The notes beneath the pieces were generated by a model. The model saw only the letters and a list, made by a program, of their open reading frames with translations. It had not been told where the DNA came from and ran no database searches. Of a stretch of 64,000 nucleotides of DNA, positions 34,200-46,700 are shown piece by piece; the stretch's first letter is position 1; each line of letters starts with the position of its first letter. This DNA is from Arachnopeziza araneosa (Eukaryota > Ascomycota > Leotiomycetes > Helotiales > Arachnopezizaceae). A program made the translations under genes and the position numbers. The DNA is taken from assembly GCA_003988855.1 (NCBI GenBank), contig QYAI01000005.1:1-64000 (forward strand). Reading direction: 5' to 3'.

Positions 34200-36169
34200 C
34201 GTGACTATCGACTTGAGAAGCCTCGAATCTGCGGTGGTGAATTAGGTTTGAAGACAATGGTGACGTTCGGAGGTTGCGGAAAGGGGAGGTTTGATGTCCA
34301 CAAGCAAAATCAAAAGACACTCAGCAGCGGCAGCGCTTGTCACTGCTCGAAAATGCTGGAAGCAGACAATTAATAAAGAATATGCAGAATTGAGGGCCGA
34401 GAAGGAATGACAAGAATTGTGATGCTCCAACAATGGTCTGAACTGAACTGGTTGTCGCAGAAAATATATGGGAGGATCGACACGTTTTTCTTAAAGGGGC
34501 TTGGGGTCAACCGAAATTGCCCTGGTAATTTCGATCTCGCAGCGCCCCATGTGAGAAGCACGTGCCTTGATTCAGCTTCCCCTTTACGTAGGGAAGTAGA
34601 CTTGTTTGCTTTTTGAGGCTTTACAGAGAAATCAATCTAAGATTCTGTTTGCCAACTTTCAGCATACAATCAGGTTTGATTAGAGTTTTTAGTGTCGGTG
34701 GCGTTGAGTTTTGAATTACTTTAATCTCTGGGATCGTATGTAATGCATTTCAGAACTTCACACAAAATATTGTATCGATACTATAGTTTCAATTGTTGAA
34801 GATATCAAAAGACCTGCTCGTATCTTGAAATTCTCTCAGTCGATACTCGGAGCCCCTTTTCTAAAATCAAGGATCAGACCGGTCGAATATCATTTGTGTT
34901 GCAGTGCTGCGCCCTCGTCTTGACATTTCGTGAAATCTGAAATTCGGGTCCTCTAGGCTCCGGCTATAGGTTCTACCTAGGTAATGTCTATCTCTCTACG
35001 CCCTAATCCTTCCGAGTCCAAGGGAGAACCTAGTCTTTGTTGCTACAGAATCAACCGAAAGTTAGGCGATCCAACGATTGAAATGCCCAGAATGCTCTTG
35101 TATGGTGCGATGAACGATGAGAAACTCATCATTCCAGTGAATAACTAAATTGCAGAGGGATAATCAAAAGAACCGTGAGGGTCTTCAAGGCTGAAAGACA
35201 ACCCAGACGTGGAAAAGAAATGTCTCCAAGCCCTCGGGGTAACAAACTCCAAGCCAAGCAATGTCAAAGACAGATCATTGTATTCTGTGTGGCTACAGAG
35301 ATATTGTAGAAGAAGATTCACACTCGAGACTCGCTTGAGCCGCTGATGTAGCACCCATGTTGTTTGCGTCAACGTACATGATGAGCATGTTTCGATTCAT
35401 GCTGAACTGGAGGGTTGCGCCATATGTCGTGTTACTCTATTGCAGTATTGATTCCGGAGTTCTTTCCCCATCAAAAGCTCCATGAGAGCACGGGACTTGG
35501 CCCAGGACCAAATCTTTAAATAGATGTTTGCCATTGAAGGCGATGCTGCGCTGAAAGAAGATGTGCTATGCATCCAGGGAAGATGACGAGTTGAGTTATG
35601 CAAAGCCATCCCTCATAGGGTATCCCATCATTATGACAAATGAGGGTGTACTGCTATGCATTGAAGGAATTGCAGATGCAATCGCAGTCTGTTATCCCTG
35701 ACACTTCGAGGAACTATAGAGAAAAGGAAGTGGTACTCGAATCCCTTGATCATCAACTTGAAACAATACAGCGATACTTTGTGGATTCAACGACCATATC
35801 CAGAAAGCGAAGCAACGCTTTTCATGCGACTTTCGAATGCTCGGAGTAAGACAAAATATCTCGTGCTAAATCCTGGAGGATGACTTTTGACATCTGGGGA
35901 TGGGGATACGATGAAAATTGAAGCTCCTCAAAGATTTCAGAATGATTGGAGCGATCAAATCGATATTGAGATGGGGATTCATGGTATGTGCTACTAAAAG
36001 GCGAGTGCTGATTGTCTGTACGGAGTACAAACTCGGCTTAGTGTTGTTCATGGTCTGATTTAGCGAATTTCTGATTCGCCGTTCCTCCTGGACGTTCAAG
36101 AATCATCCGTCTCGAACTGAAGAGCTCTACGAAAATCTCAAAGCCGTCTCACAACAACCATCTTTCCTA
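34200..36169. other. Gene-free 2 kb between elongase and COX subunit
   Basis: Promoter of the elongase on the left. Short minus-strand frames near 35.1-35.6 kb have no recognisable motif, and no exon chain could be built. The CACGTG at 34559-34564 is the one notable site. Confidence 0.5.
34559..34564. promoter_or_regulatory. CACGTG upstream of elongase
   Basis: E-box palindrome about 360 bp upstream of the elongase ATG (34199). It parallels the site before the desaturase gene. Confidence 0.3.
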
Positions 36170-36962
36170 ATGTCTTCGACCTCGTTGCTGCGCCTTGCAG
36201 CTCGCGCTCAACCGTCCACCTTCTTCCGTGCCAATGGCCTCCGAAGCCTGACTCCCCGCAGCTCAAACGCCGTGTATGCTGTCCCAGCCTTGATCGCGAC
36301 AACCGGATCCGCCAGCAGCTTCAGTACCAGCAGTGTACGTCAGTCGGGTGATGCTCATCATGAAGAGAGTTTTGAGGAGTTCACTGCGAGGTAGGTGCAG
36401 GCAATTGGCGTCAAGAGCTCATGGGCGTGTTTTTTACGACCCGGCCCGAGGCCGTACGGAGAGAAGAAGATTAACAGTTACTAACTTATCGTCCTATATA
36501 GATTCGAGAAGGAGTTTGACCAAGTGCAAGATGTCTTCGAGCTTCAGGTATATTATTTTCTTTAATTGACCCCATCTATAAGTAAGTTCACACGGCTATG
36601 GGCAGATTACTAAGTATCGTATGATCACAGCGTAACCTCAACAATGCCTTTGCGTACGATCTCGTCCCCTCGCCCTCTGTCCTCACTGCTGCATTGAAAG
36701 CTGCAAGAAGAGTCAACGATTTTCCAACTGCCGTTCGGATCTTTGAAGGTGTGTTTTATCTTCCTAGCCAATTTTCTGGCATCAGGACATGATCAGCAGA
36801 TATAAGCATTACAATGGGCTGATCATAGCATATTAAACAGGAATCAAGGCGAAAGTCGAGAATAAGGGCCAATATGAGCAATATCTCGAGGAACTCAAGC
36901 CTCTTCGGGAAGAATTAGGTGTTAGTCTGAAAGAGGATCTCTATCCAGAGGCGGCAAAATAA
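36170..36962 (+). CDS. COX6: Cytochrome c oxidase subunit Va (yeast Cox6)
   Basis: Four exons (36170-36390, 36502-36547, 36631-36748, 36841-36962), 168 aa in frame. The N-terminus (MSSTSLLRLAARAQPSTFFR) is Arg/Ser-rich and lacks acids, a mitochondrial presequence. The mature part shows the conserved stretches HHEESFEEFTARFEKEFDQ, LNNAFAYDLVPSPSVLTAAL, AARRVNDFPTAVRIFEGIKA and EYLEELKPLREELGVS-like QYLEELKPLREELG. The subunit sits on the matrix face of complex IV and helps assembly and allosteric control. Upstream ATGs were not needed; the first ATG gives the presequence. Confidence 0.95.
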
Positions 36963-37858
36963 ATCGAATAATTCGAGATGGTCGTGTAGATGGACAGAAT
37001 GGGAGTGGATATTAGATGGGAAGCGTTCGGGACCAATGGTATTTGTGTTGCGGAATTCCTTATTGTACAGCTGTAACAAGAATTGCAATGCATTACCGTG
37101 GAATATCGTTCTAAACCTGAATGGTGGTGTGCAATGATTAATGATCTGAATATTGTGTTCTATAGCTATAGATAAAGGCAATCTCTATCCTCCCATCATT
37201 TAGAAAGGCCGAATTCTAGTCTTATTAACTTCGGCATGTTCATGTCTTTTTGGTAAGATCAGAGGATGGGGAAATTCACCTTAGTGATACAGCTTATAAT
37301 CTAAAATCAGGCTCATCGGAAGAGAAACCAAGTTGAGGTATTGCTGTCCTTATCATCTAGATGTATTCTCACTCGTCCTTATTTCTTGCTAGTATTGGAG
37401 TATATTATCAGACAAATAAGCTCAACACTGTTGTATCATAGTGTAAAGCTAGAACATGGCATTCTCATCTCTAGTACAAACTCCAAAGAAGCTCAACCCG
37501 CAACCCCAGAGTGCGCAATGATATCCCTCTTAGGCAATGCTCCAGCTTTGCCAACGCTCTACTTTCGTAGCACATGTTGAAGGCTCATCTATAACCAACT
37601 ATAAAGCATGTACAATAGGAGTAAAAATACTCATGTCCAATGGTTCAGTGAATTTATTCGGGTGTGAAATGAATTTACCATTGCTGCTGTCCTAGTGGCC
37701 GGTATTGTCATCGTTGTAGCTATCCTACTGCCAAGATAAGTTCAATTCCAGAAAGCAAAGCATATGGCAGAATTATCTCTTCGATCTCCTCTTCTCCTCT
37801 TCTTCTTCCTCTTCACGTTCAATTCTCCACCGAACACTCCATTCCCCTCATTTCCACC
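36963..37858. other. Intergenic with pyrimidine-rich promoter of SUMO protease gene
   Basis: No supported gene. A CT-rich tract (about 37786-37816) sits 45-75 bp before the protease ATG, a common feature of fungal promoters and 5' leaders. Confidence 0.5.
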
Positions 37859-40800
37859 ATGTCTAACTCGTTTTCATCGGATTTGAGCGCGACTCTACAA
37901 TCACTTGCTACTAAGAAGCACCCATACCCTACACCCACCAATTTTGGGGACCTGCGTCAGGCGCGTCCTTGGATTGGGATGTGTAGGTTTCTCTACGAGC
38001 CAGCGACCGTGCCTCCAAGAACGGAGTACCTCAAGTTTGCTGAGGAGGCACGGTCGAACTATCAGACGGATGAGTTTACTGTTGCCAATGTTCACGTTGA
38101 TCTTCATGTTGCTGTCGAAGGTGGAGACGAGGAGGCTCTTGGGCCGTTGGCTGTGGGAGCCAATCAGAGACGTGCGCGCTCCATGGATCCTGAGCCGCAC
38201 CCCCAACCCTCCTCGCCTCCTACCACACACGGAACGGCGCACCAGGCAGACGACACAGAACGTGGTTTCTTGAGGCGATGTTATAGCGAAGAGCCAGAGG
38301 AGGATCCAGCTGCGAAGAAGAGACGAGTAAACGGCCTGGCAGACAATCTATCTACCGCCTCTCTACCCACCGAGCATGACGAGTCCGAGATGTCTGGCAG
38401 TAGCCCAGGGAAGAAACGCAAGCGTGGACAACACTCAAATGCCAAGGAGTATTTGAACGATGCAAGTGCTGCCCAGCTACACGGGGAGGTTGCAGATTCT
38501 GCAGAAAAAGGAGTTCGTATCAATGTGGTAAGTCAATTGTGCAAGGCTATCATCGATCACTCGGCTAGTCCCGCAGCATCGCTAATTCTTTGACCGCAGG
38601 AGGAAGTTATAGATGCAAAGAGAGTGCCCCGCACTGCAATAAAAAAGGCGGATGAGGTTGCCAGCAGCGATTTGAATACGGCAGATGCTCGAGGGTTAGT
38701 ATATTCAGTCTCCATGCTTTCGTGTCTTTTCTAACACTACTACAGAGGGGAGTTGAATTCCCTTGCCACAAACCCTGCCAGCGAACAAAAGAAGGAGCCA
38801 GCTACGACGAAATCCTGGTATGTTTTCGGTATAACCTCTCACAGCTACATCCTGAACCTCCAATCTAGGGCGGAAATATCTACGGCGCGTTACAACAGAA
38901 GCAAAGTGAGCACAGAAACTCGAGCTTCTAAGTATGGGTATGGCTCCTCCTTGTACTCTTTGGCAGCAGTACTAATCTGGCATAGTCCCCCTCCTCTTTT
39001 AAATCAGTCCCCGAATTTGAGACAAGGGAAAATGGTATGTTCGCTCAAAATTAGTCCAAGCGCAAGACTCACTCTTCAAAGGGCAAGATTCCTGGCGGCA
39101 TTCAGCCTGTGAATCGACTTGCAAACAAATCCGCGCAACAAAACCGAAACAAGGTGTTCGATTTGACGAAAAGTTCCATACAGGATGATGAGCGACGTCT
39201 CAACAAGAAGCCAACGAGTAGAGGCTCTTTTCGACAAAGTTACACTGCCTCCGAGGTTAACGAAGTCGAAGGTTCTGATAAGACAGTAGCACACAATCGA
39301 GGAGAATTCAGTGCAGCAAGATCAGGCAGTCTTCACGGCACTGATAGCCGCAAGAATTCAGGCACGCGTGGCGAACAAAGCGGAGTAAATGAGTACAGCG
39401 GAATTGAAGACCGTGTCAAAGCACCGAAGAGAGTTCGAGATCGAAACAGCGATGACTCTAAAACTCCGACGGTAAAGGGAAATGATAGTGGTCAAGCTCA
39501 ACCCAGCGACTCTTCCAAAGATCAGATGTTGAAAGGAAATGGTAGTGATCGATATCACCCAGCCAGATCTATTGGAAAGCATCTTTCACTCGAGGACCAA
39601 AGTGATCGCATCGTTGACTTTGAAAATGATACAGGTACTGCTGTCTCAAAGAATAAAAGCACGTCGGCAAGCAAAACTTTTGCAGTGGTCGAGATACCTG
39701 GCAAGAAGTCTGAGAACCATAGGGGCAAAAACAAGGAGTCTGGTGATAACTCTGTAGAAGCAACGGAATCCCGTTACTTTACTGGTGATCAGACTCGTCC
39801 CAAAACCAGCAAATTTTCAGCACCCCGCTCTAACGGTGTTTCATCTCAAAATACGAGCAACGCAACCCAGACAGGTGCTCAGAAGAAAGTCCTTGTCGAG
39901 GTTGACCCAGATACGAGTCTTGACCATCTTTCCAATGATCGTAACCTTGCCGATAAGCTGTTACAAGAGAGCAGAAACTCCAAAAAGGCTTCAGTCAAAG
40001 GAAGCGGTAAATTAACGACACGGGCACTAGTCGAAGTGCATAGCTCGAGTGACGAAGGTGAAGGCGAAGATGAACTCAACAGTGGCGATATTAAGCCAAC
40101 TCATTTCACGAGCTCAAAGAAGAGCAAGGTCCATGATGAATATGAAGTTCGCCAAGCTGTGTCGGAGACTAACAAGTGGAAGCTGGCTTCAAAGGAGGTT
40201 TGGCTCCTTCGTCACAATACCAAGATGGAGACTCTTGATTTGATTAGCAGTGATTCTCGCGAAGTTCGATCATTTGGATTCTCGTCACGTACCATTCGCC
40301 ATATCGAACTATCGGAATGGAGTTCGATAATATGTCTTTTCAAGTCAAAGGATGCGAACGCTTCGACCAAGATTCTTATGCAACTCGGCAGTGTTGATGA
40401 ATGTATGAGATTTGCAGAAAACCTCCAGAAGATTGACTCCACGGTTAAATTGATACCTAAGAATGCGTGAGTATTGACCGAGACTTGGCGCAGAATTCCA
40501 CTAATCATGACTCGTAGTGACTACCTAGAAAGATGCTTAGCCCACGTTGCGACCAAGGAACTTCCTGCCCTAAAGAGAAAGCAGTTACCTACTGAAAATC
40601 AAACATTAGACCGAGACTCAAGTGGCTCTACCATACCCTCCCCAGCAAGGAACGACAGATCCAGTACTCTTCAAAACAACCTGTCTGTAGATGAGACCCA
40701 AGAGCTTTCAGTATTCAAGGCAAGATCCTTGGCAAACGCAGACAAAAAGCTCAAGATAATGCACGATAGGATGAAGGTCAATAACAACAGAGTAAAGAAG

Positions 40801-42915
40801 TTAGATGAGTCGATAGAGGAAGTAAGCCCCCAGCACGTGGCAAAAGCCAAGTGGGGGGCACAACAACGTACTGAACGTCCTACTCGTCGCAATGGAAATC
40901 AACAAAATGACCAACGCCCTGTTCAGCCTGCAAGATCGCAGGGTTTGGCTAAAGGGATGAGTTCTAACTCTAGCTTCCTTGAGGATAAATCAAAGAGAAG
41001 AAATAGTGTTTCGGAAGTGGCTCCCAAGTCATTCTATGGCAATAGTGGCAAACATAGAGCTTCTCCAGATCTATCTCATGAAACTCGTTCTTCAGCACGC
41101 CAACAGCAGATCAGAGAACTGAGTCCTAGTCCAGAAAGATGGACTCGACACAATTCGGGTTGGAATAGCTCTTGGAAGGCGTCTATCATCTATCCCACCG
41201 ATCCCAAGCTAAGAAACAAAACTACAGTTGACAAGCAAGATATAGAGAGGCTTGATGAAGGACAGTTCTTGAACGACAACTTGATCAATTTCTACCTACT
41301 CTGGTTGGAACAGCATCATCCAGAACTGAAGGATCGAGTTTACTTTCACAATTCATTCTTCTATCAGAGATTGACATCAACTGATAAAGTGAAAGGAGGG
41401 TTTGATTATGAGAGTGTTGAGAGATGGACGGCCAAGGTCGACCTTCTTAAATACGATTATATCATCGTCCCGGTCAATGAGAATTATCATTGGTACCTTG
41501 CTATTATTTGCAACGCCCCTAACCTTTCCAACGAGAAGAAGGGCAATGGAAAATCACAAACTGGACAAGAACCAGCGAACAACGGGGTAAACAGCGAGGT
41601 CACGGACTTATCTCCGGTGCCAGGAAGCGTTCAACAGAGTCCAAAAACTCCGTCTGATGTCGACACAAAGTTAGGCAAGATGTCTCTCCAGAAGAAGACA
41701 ATCGAAATTATATCCCAAGAGTCATCGTCATCTGACAATCTTGAACCTCCTGTGCTAAACGGTACCGCGCCCCATCTGATCAACGGAGAGAATGTAGATG
41801 ATGACTTGTTGATGCATGACGGGCCAATACAGATTGGTTCCGACCTACTTCCAGCGAACTCCAAGAAATCTCCTCCCGGGAAGCAAAACAGCAAGCGCGC
41901 CACAAGCGCTAGCAAATATGACTCCACGAAGCCCCGCATTATTACGCTTGACTCTCTTGGAACTTCACACTCACCCACGTGTGGCAATCTCAAGAAATAT
42001 TTGGTTCGAGAATTTGAAACCAAGAAGCAGGAAAAGATTACAGAACCCAACTCGATTGGCGTTACTGCTAAAGGCATTCCAACCCAGAATAATTCTTGCG
42101 ATTGCGGATTGTACCTTCTTGGCTATGCCGAGTCGTTCTTGAAGGATCCGGATGGATTCGTTCGTCGTATAGTGCAGCGCGAGGGCATCGATAAGCATCT
42201 AGATGCTTCAAAGATGCGAACTAATATTAGAGAGATTCTCTTCACCATCCAGAAGGACCAAGCTGCAGAAACAGCAGAAGTAGAAAGGCTCAAGCAAGAG
42301 AAGAAGTCAAAACCAAAGCCGATCATAGAGTTCCACAGTACAGACTCGATAACTCAATCACCAAAACCTGCCTCTGTCTCAAAGAATGCGCCATCTCTTG
42401 AAGACGGTGTTACTGAAGAGATTGCCTTGGTTCCAACAAACAATCAGACTTATGAAATCGAGGATGACGAAACAAACGACCCGGATCTCCTTGATAATGG
42501 TGGTTGTCCAGACCCGGAGTTACTTTCGTCGCCTCAATCAAGCCGTTCTGTACCTACACCACCAACATTGAGTCGGCAAGAATCTGGGAAGTCGAATCTA
42601 GGCTTGGAAGACAATGCGTCCGCCAAGCGTAAGCGTACCGAAGAGGAAGTAGAAGTGATAGGGTCGAACAAACGCCATCGATCATTATCACCTATGTCAC
42701 GGCGTTCAGAATCAAACAATTTTGAGAAGCTTAATCTAGACCCGAAAGGCAAAACGTCCCCCAAGCGCAAGCATACTGAGGAGGAAGCAGAAATGACTGA
42801 CTCGAGCAAACGCCTTCGATCATCGCCAACTTTGTCACCACAAAATGCAAGACCACTGAAGGCCAAATTTCGGGACCCATCTGATGCGCTTTTTCTGAAG
42901 AACTCTAAATCTTAA
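37859..42915 (+). CDS. SUMO protease, Ulp2/SENP6-7 class
   Basis: Seven exons: 37859-38527, 38600-38694, 38746-38817, 38869-38931, 38986-39034, 39082-40466, 40518-42915; 1576 aa. The enzyme family (C48 cysteine peptidases) cleaves SUMO from targets and trims poly-SUMO chains. The N-terminal ~990 residues are low in complexity, with KKRKRG-type basic stretches and an ordered segment (NKWKLASKEVWLLRHNTKME ... SSRTIRHIELSEWSSIICLF) around 360-460. The catalytic part starts SIIYPTDPKLRNKTTVDKQD and EGQFLNDNLINFYLLWLEQH. The triad is His1102 (NYHWYLAII), Asp1256 (LDSLGTS) and Cys1305 (TQNNSCDCGLY), with the oxyanion Gln just before. About 154 residues separate His and Asp, far more than in Ulp1, marking the Ulp2/SENP6-7 type. 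Nuclear location is inferred. Confidence 0.92.
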
Positions 42916-43777
42916 TGAGCTAGATCCTGGGACTAGGGTTCGTCTTTCTTGATTTTCAGCGTAGCATAGCATCGGCGTTTTAACAGGAGGCATTTGTCTA
43001 CATGTCAGCCAGGCCGGATTTTGGTTGGCGTAAATAATTGTGTTGATAGCGTTTGGTTCCTAAATCCAGAGGATTTGACTTCTGCTTTGTACATACGTCT
43101 CTGACATGAACCCTGCTAGCTAGATAGCTGGCATCAAATTTGCTCTTACTGCACTTATTTTTCAGATCCGATATTCATCCGTGAAATTATTCGAACAGCA
43201 AGCCCTAGCACCTCATTTGTCCAGTGGCTATTTTACATAAATGGAGCTCCTTCACTAGATTTCAGCAAGATGGAATCAATTTCCCTCTCAAGTAATTGTG
43301 ATTCCACACAGTGAAAGACGATCTAGATTCTTATTTTTCGTCTTACTTGAGAAATCAACACGATGCAAAGGCTCGGATAATAAATAATACTCCATTCTTT
43401 GCAGCTAACTCGAGGGGAAATTCTTGTTAATAGTGTGATGTTTAATGCAAACTTAAATGGTGGTTTCTTCTGTGATTTACGAGACTAGTTTTGATTTATT
43501 CCGGTCTGTTTGTGTAGCCTTACACATGCGAAATTAATTGGAGTTCACAGGATTAATCATGCTCGAAGTTGGATTACCGAAAACAGAGAGACTTGTAACA
43601 GATATTATTACGAAAACAAGTCTACTAAGCCAGGCTTTATCTCTATCCATTGAATGATGCGATGAAATCCTCCTATTACAACATTTAATTAACCAACAAA
43701 ACTACCTCCAACGACTGGTAGTTCTGTCAATATCAGACTTTTTCAAAACTGGACAATAAATCTTACTCCATCCCACC
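42916..43777. other. Convergent 3' flanks, no gene
   Basis: AT-rich DNA between the convergent SUMO protease and ABC transporter genes. No motif-bearing frame on either strand. Confidence 0.6.
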
Positions 43778-46700
43778 TCAAGTTCTAACTTCTCTCTGCG
43801 CCGCTACAATCTCCTCCCTCCTAATATTACTCTGCTCACACATCTTCCTAAACATGCCTCCGTTATCAAACAGCACCAGGGGAGTATCCAACTCCTTTAC
43901 CAACCCTTCATCAACTACACACACCCTGTCATATCCAATGATCGTCTTGAGTCTGTGTGCGATACAGAGAAGGGTCTTGCCTTTAAAGCCATCGATCATG
44001 GTTTGCTGGACTTTGCGATCGCTCTCAAAATCAATGGAGCTGGTAGCTTCGTCACAGACGATAACTTGTGAATCCCGGACGAGAACACGGGCTAGAGCTA
44101 AGAGTTGGCGCTGTCCGAGGGAGAAATTCGTGCCTTCGCTTTCAATGGGGGATTCCAATGTAATTGCACTCGCATTTGCGTTAATATTTCCAGATTCGGC
44201 GTTTTCCTTCTCCTTATCAGTGTCAACCAGGTGTGCTTGTCTCAACGCAGTCCAGAGATCTAAATCTGTGTGTTCGCCTAAGGGATCGAGATTCGAGCGT
44301 ACGGTTCCTTTGAACAATGTGGGATCTTGAGGGATTATGGATATACGGGAGCGCAGGTCTTGAAGTCCAACTGTGCTGATGTCGATGTTGTCGATTTCGA
44401 TAGATCCAGACGAGAGTTCGACGAGCCGGAATAGGGAGACCATGATGCTAGACTTCCCAGCGCCAGTGCGGCCTACAATACCGATACGCTCTCCTGCTTG
44501 AATGTGCAGGTTTAGGCTTTTGAGAATGAGAGGAAGGCCATCACGATAGCGCATCTCGACGTTTTTGAGGACGATTTCGCCGCGTTGGGGCCAGTCGGCG
44601 GGGAGATCAAAATCGGTAGTATACTCTGGGGCCTCTTCTGGAATGTTGTAGCTGTAGTAATGGATGCGTTCTGTAGCGTTCATGTTGTTTTCCATTTCGG
44701 CAACCTGGCGGACAGTGAAGACAAGCAAGCTGTTAATGGCAACGAGGTAGGATAATATTAAACCGCTGATAGCTGGGTTGATAGAGAATCGATTCGTGAT
44801 GATGAGAATGCCCGTGGCGAGGAAGAAGAGAGTACTGATACAATCCAGGCGAACGCAGAGCCATCTCTGGTTAGCAAATGTTAAGTAGTATGCTGAGTCC
44901 ATGTCGTCAATAGCAGTTTGTAGCTTGTTTGAAAAGGCCTCTTGGACACCGTAAGCCCGGAGAGTAGCGACACCGGTTATGGCCTCGCCGAATTGAGAAA
45001 ATACAGAGCTACGTAGGACAGCTTCATGACGCTTGATCTCTCTTGCCGACGCCCGATAATACGCTGAGAGAAGCACGAAGAAGGTAAGAAGAGGAACGAG
45101 CGCGACTGCAAAATAGTAATAGTAAGCTATGATTAGAATGAAAGTCGAGATCAGAGAAGCCGTTGTTGTTCCGGCTACACGCATAGATTCAGTTAAATTG
45201 TTGTCCATAACGTCAATATCCTTGGACAAGCGATTCATAATGCGGCCGAGTGGAGTGGTGTCAAAGAAGGATATTGGGGCACGAAGGACTCGATGCATGG
45301 CACGTCGAAGCATGCGTTTGCTGGCTTCCGTGCCAAAAATTGAGAGGGTAATTCCAAAGATGAAGAGCAATAGAGCTTGTGCAACCCCAAGCGCCGCGTA
45401 GATCCCAACCTAGTCTTTGTTGGCATTATAATCAGGAATCGAGGAAATACTTACATATTTTCCTGTCGGGTATCCGAATTTGTTGGCCGACCACCACGCA
45501 AGCCAGAGATTGGTTACGATGTTCGATCCTTGACCAATCGCAAGAGTTACGAGCACAAAAGGTAGAATGAGGATCGTTCCTGTAGATCGCCACTATATCC
45601 ATAGAGCATTAGTGTGTGTCACTGTAGAATATTTTGAAGAAAGGAGGATAAAGTCGGTCAAAGCGATTAAGAGTAGACCATGATCTGGCAAACTTCCAAC
45701 GGAAAAAAAGTGAGAAAGTGAGAACTCACATAATCTGCGTAAACGGACCACGCGATATTATCAACTTGACGTTCCTCCTCTTGCATCAATGCTTTTTGGG
45801 ACTTTTCAGGTGCTTTTTCAGGTTTCAATTCTTCCTCGGCCTTCTCGCCCTTGTCGGAGTCTTTCTTCCCCGTATCCGAGTCGGTCATTGCCATCATGAG
45901 CTTAAAAGTGTCGTTATCAGCCATTAGATTCTCAAACGTATCGCAAGCAATGATCTTGCCACTGTCCATGATAGCAATTCTGTCACAGCGATGTAAAACT
46001 TGTAGCTGATGTGTCGCCAGTATGCGGCATTTGTCCTTTAGTAAACCACAGATCGCATGATCCATGATATGAACGCCCACATGAGCATCTACAGCAGCTA
46101 ATGGGTCATCGAGAAGAATGATATCTGCGTCGAAGTAGATTGCTCGAGCAAGACTGACTCGGTGCTTTTGCCCTCCGGAAAGATTGATTCCACGCTCACC
46201 GATTTCAGTGAGGTTGCCGTTGGGTAGGACCTGCATATCATGGACAAGAGAACAAGCCTCAACGACTCGGTCATATCTTTCTTGTTCGAATTCCTTTCCG
46301 AAGATGATATTATCTAGTACAGTTGCATTTTGGATCCATGCAACTTGAGGACAGAGAGCGCGCGTACCACTCGCAATAGCAGAGCCAGCTGTTTGACGCA
46401 TTTCTCCTGCAACTGCAGCCAGGAGAGACGATTTTCCTGAGCCTACACTTCCGACAACCCCGATCAACTCTCCATGGGAGAGTTGAAGATCAATACCCGC
46501 AATCATAAAAGGTGGAGTTTGAGGTGAGTTCTCTTCTGTTTGAGTGGTAGGCGTCTCGGCGTTTGTTCCAGCTTTCTTATTCGCCTTTTCCTTCTTCTTG
46601 GCGTCAATTTTTGCTTGCTTAGCATCTTGCATTGCCTTGATCATCTGTGCCCGAGAGGGTTTGCCACCGCTTTCTGCAGATTTATCAGGTGGTCCACTTT

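Noticed and set aside
35145..35609. Two adjacent minus-strand open frames
   Set aside because: No motif, no GT-AG junction linking them sensibly, no start context.
43854..44330. 158-codon frame opposite the ABC transporter
   Set aside because: Antisense shadow of NBD2; the sense strand has clear Walker and signature motifs.
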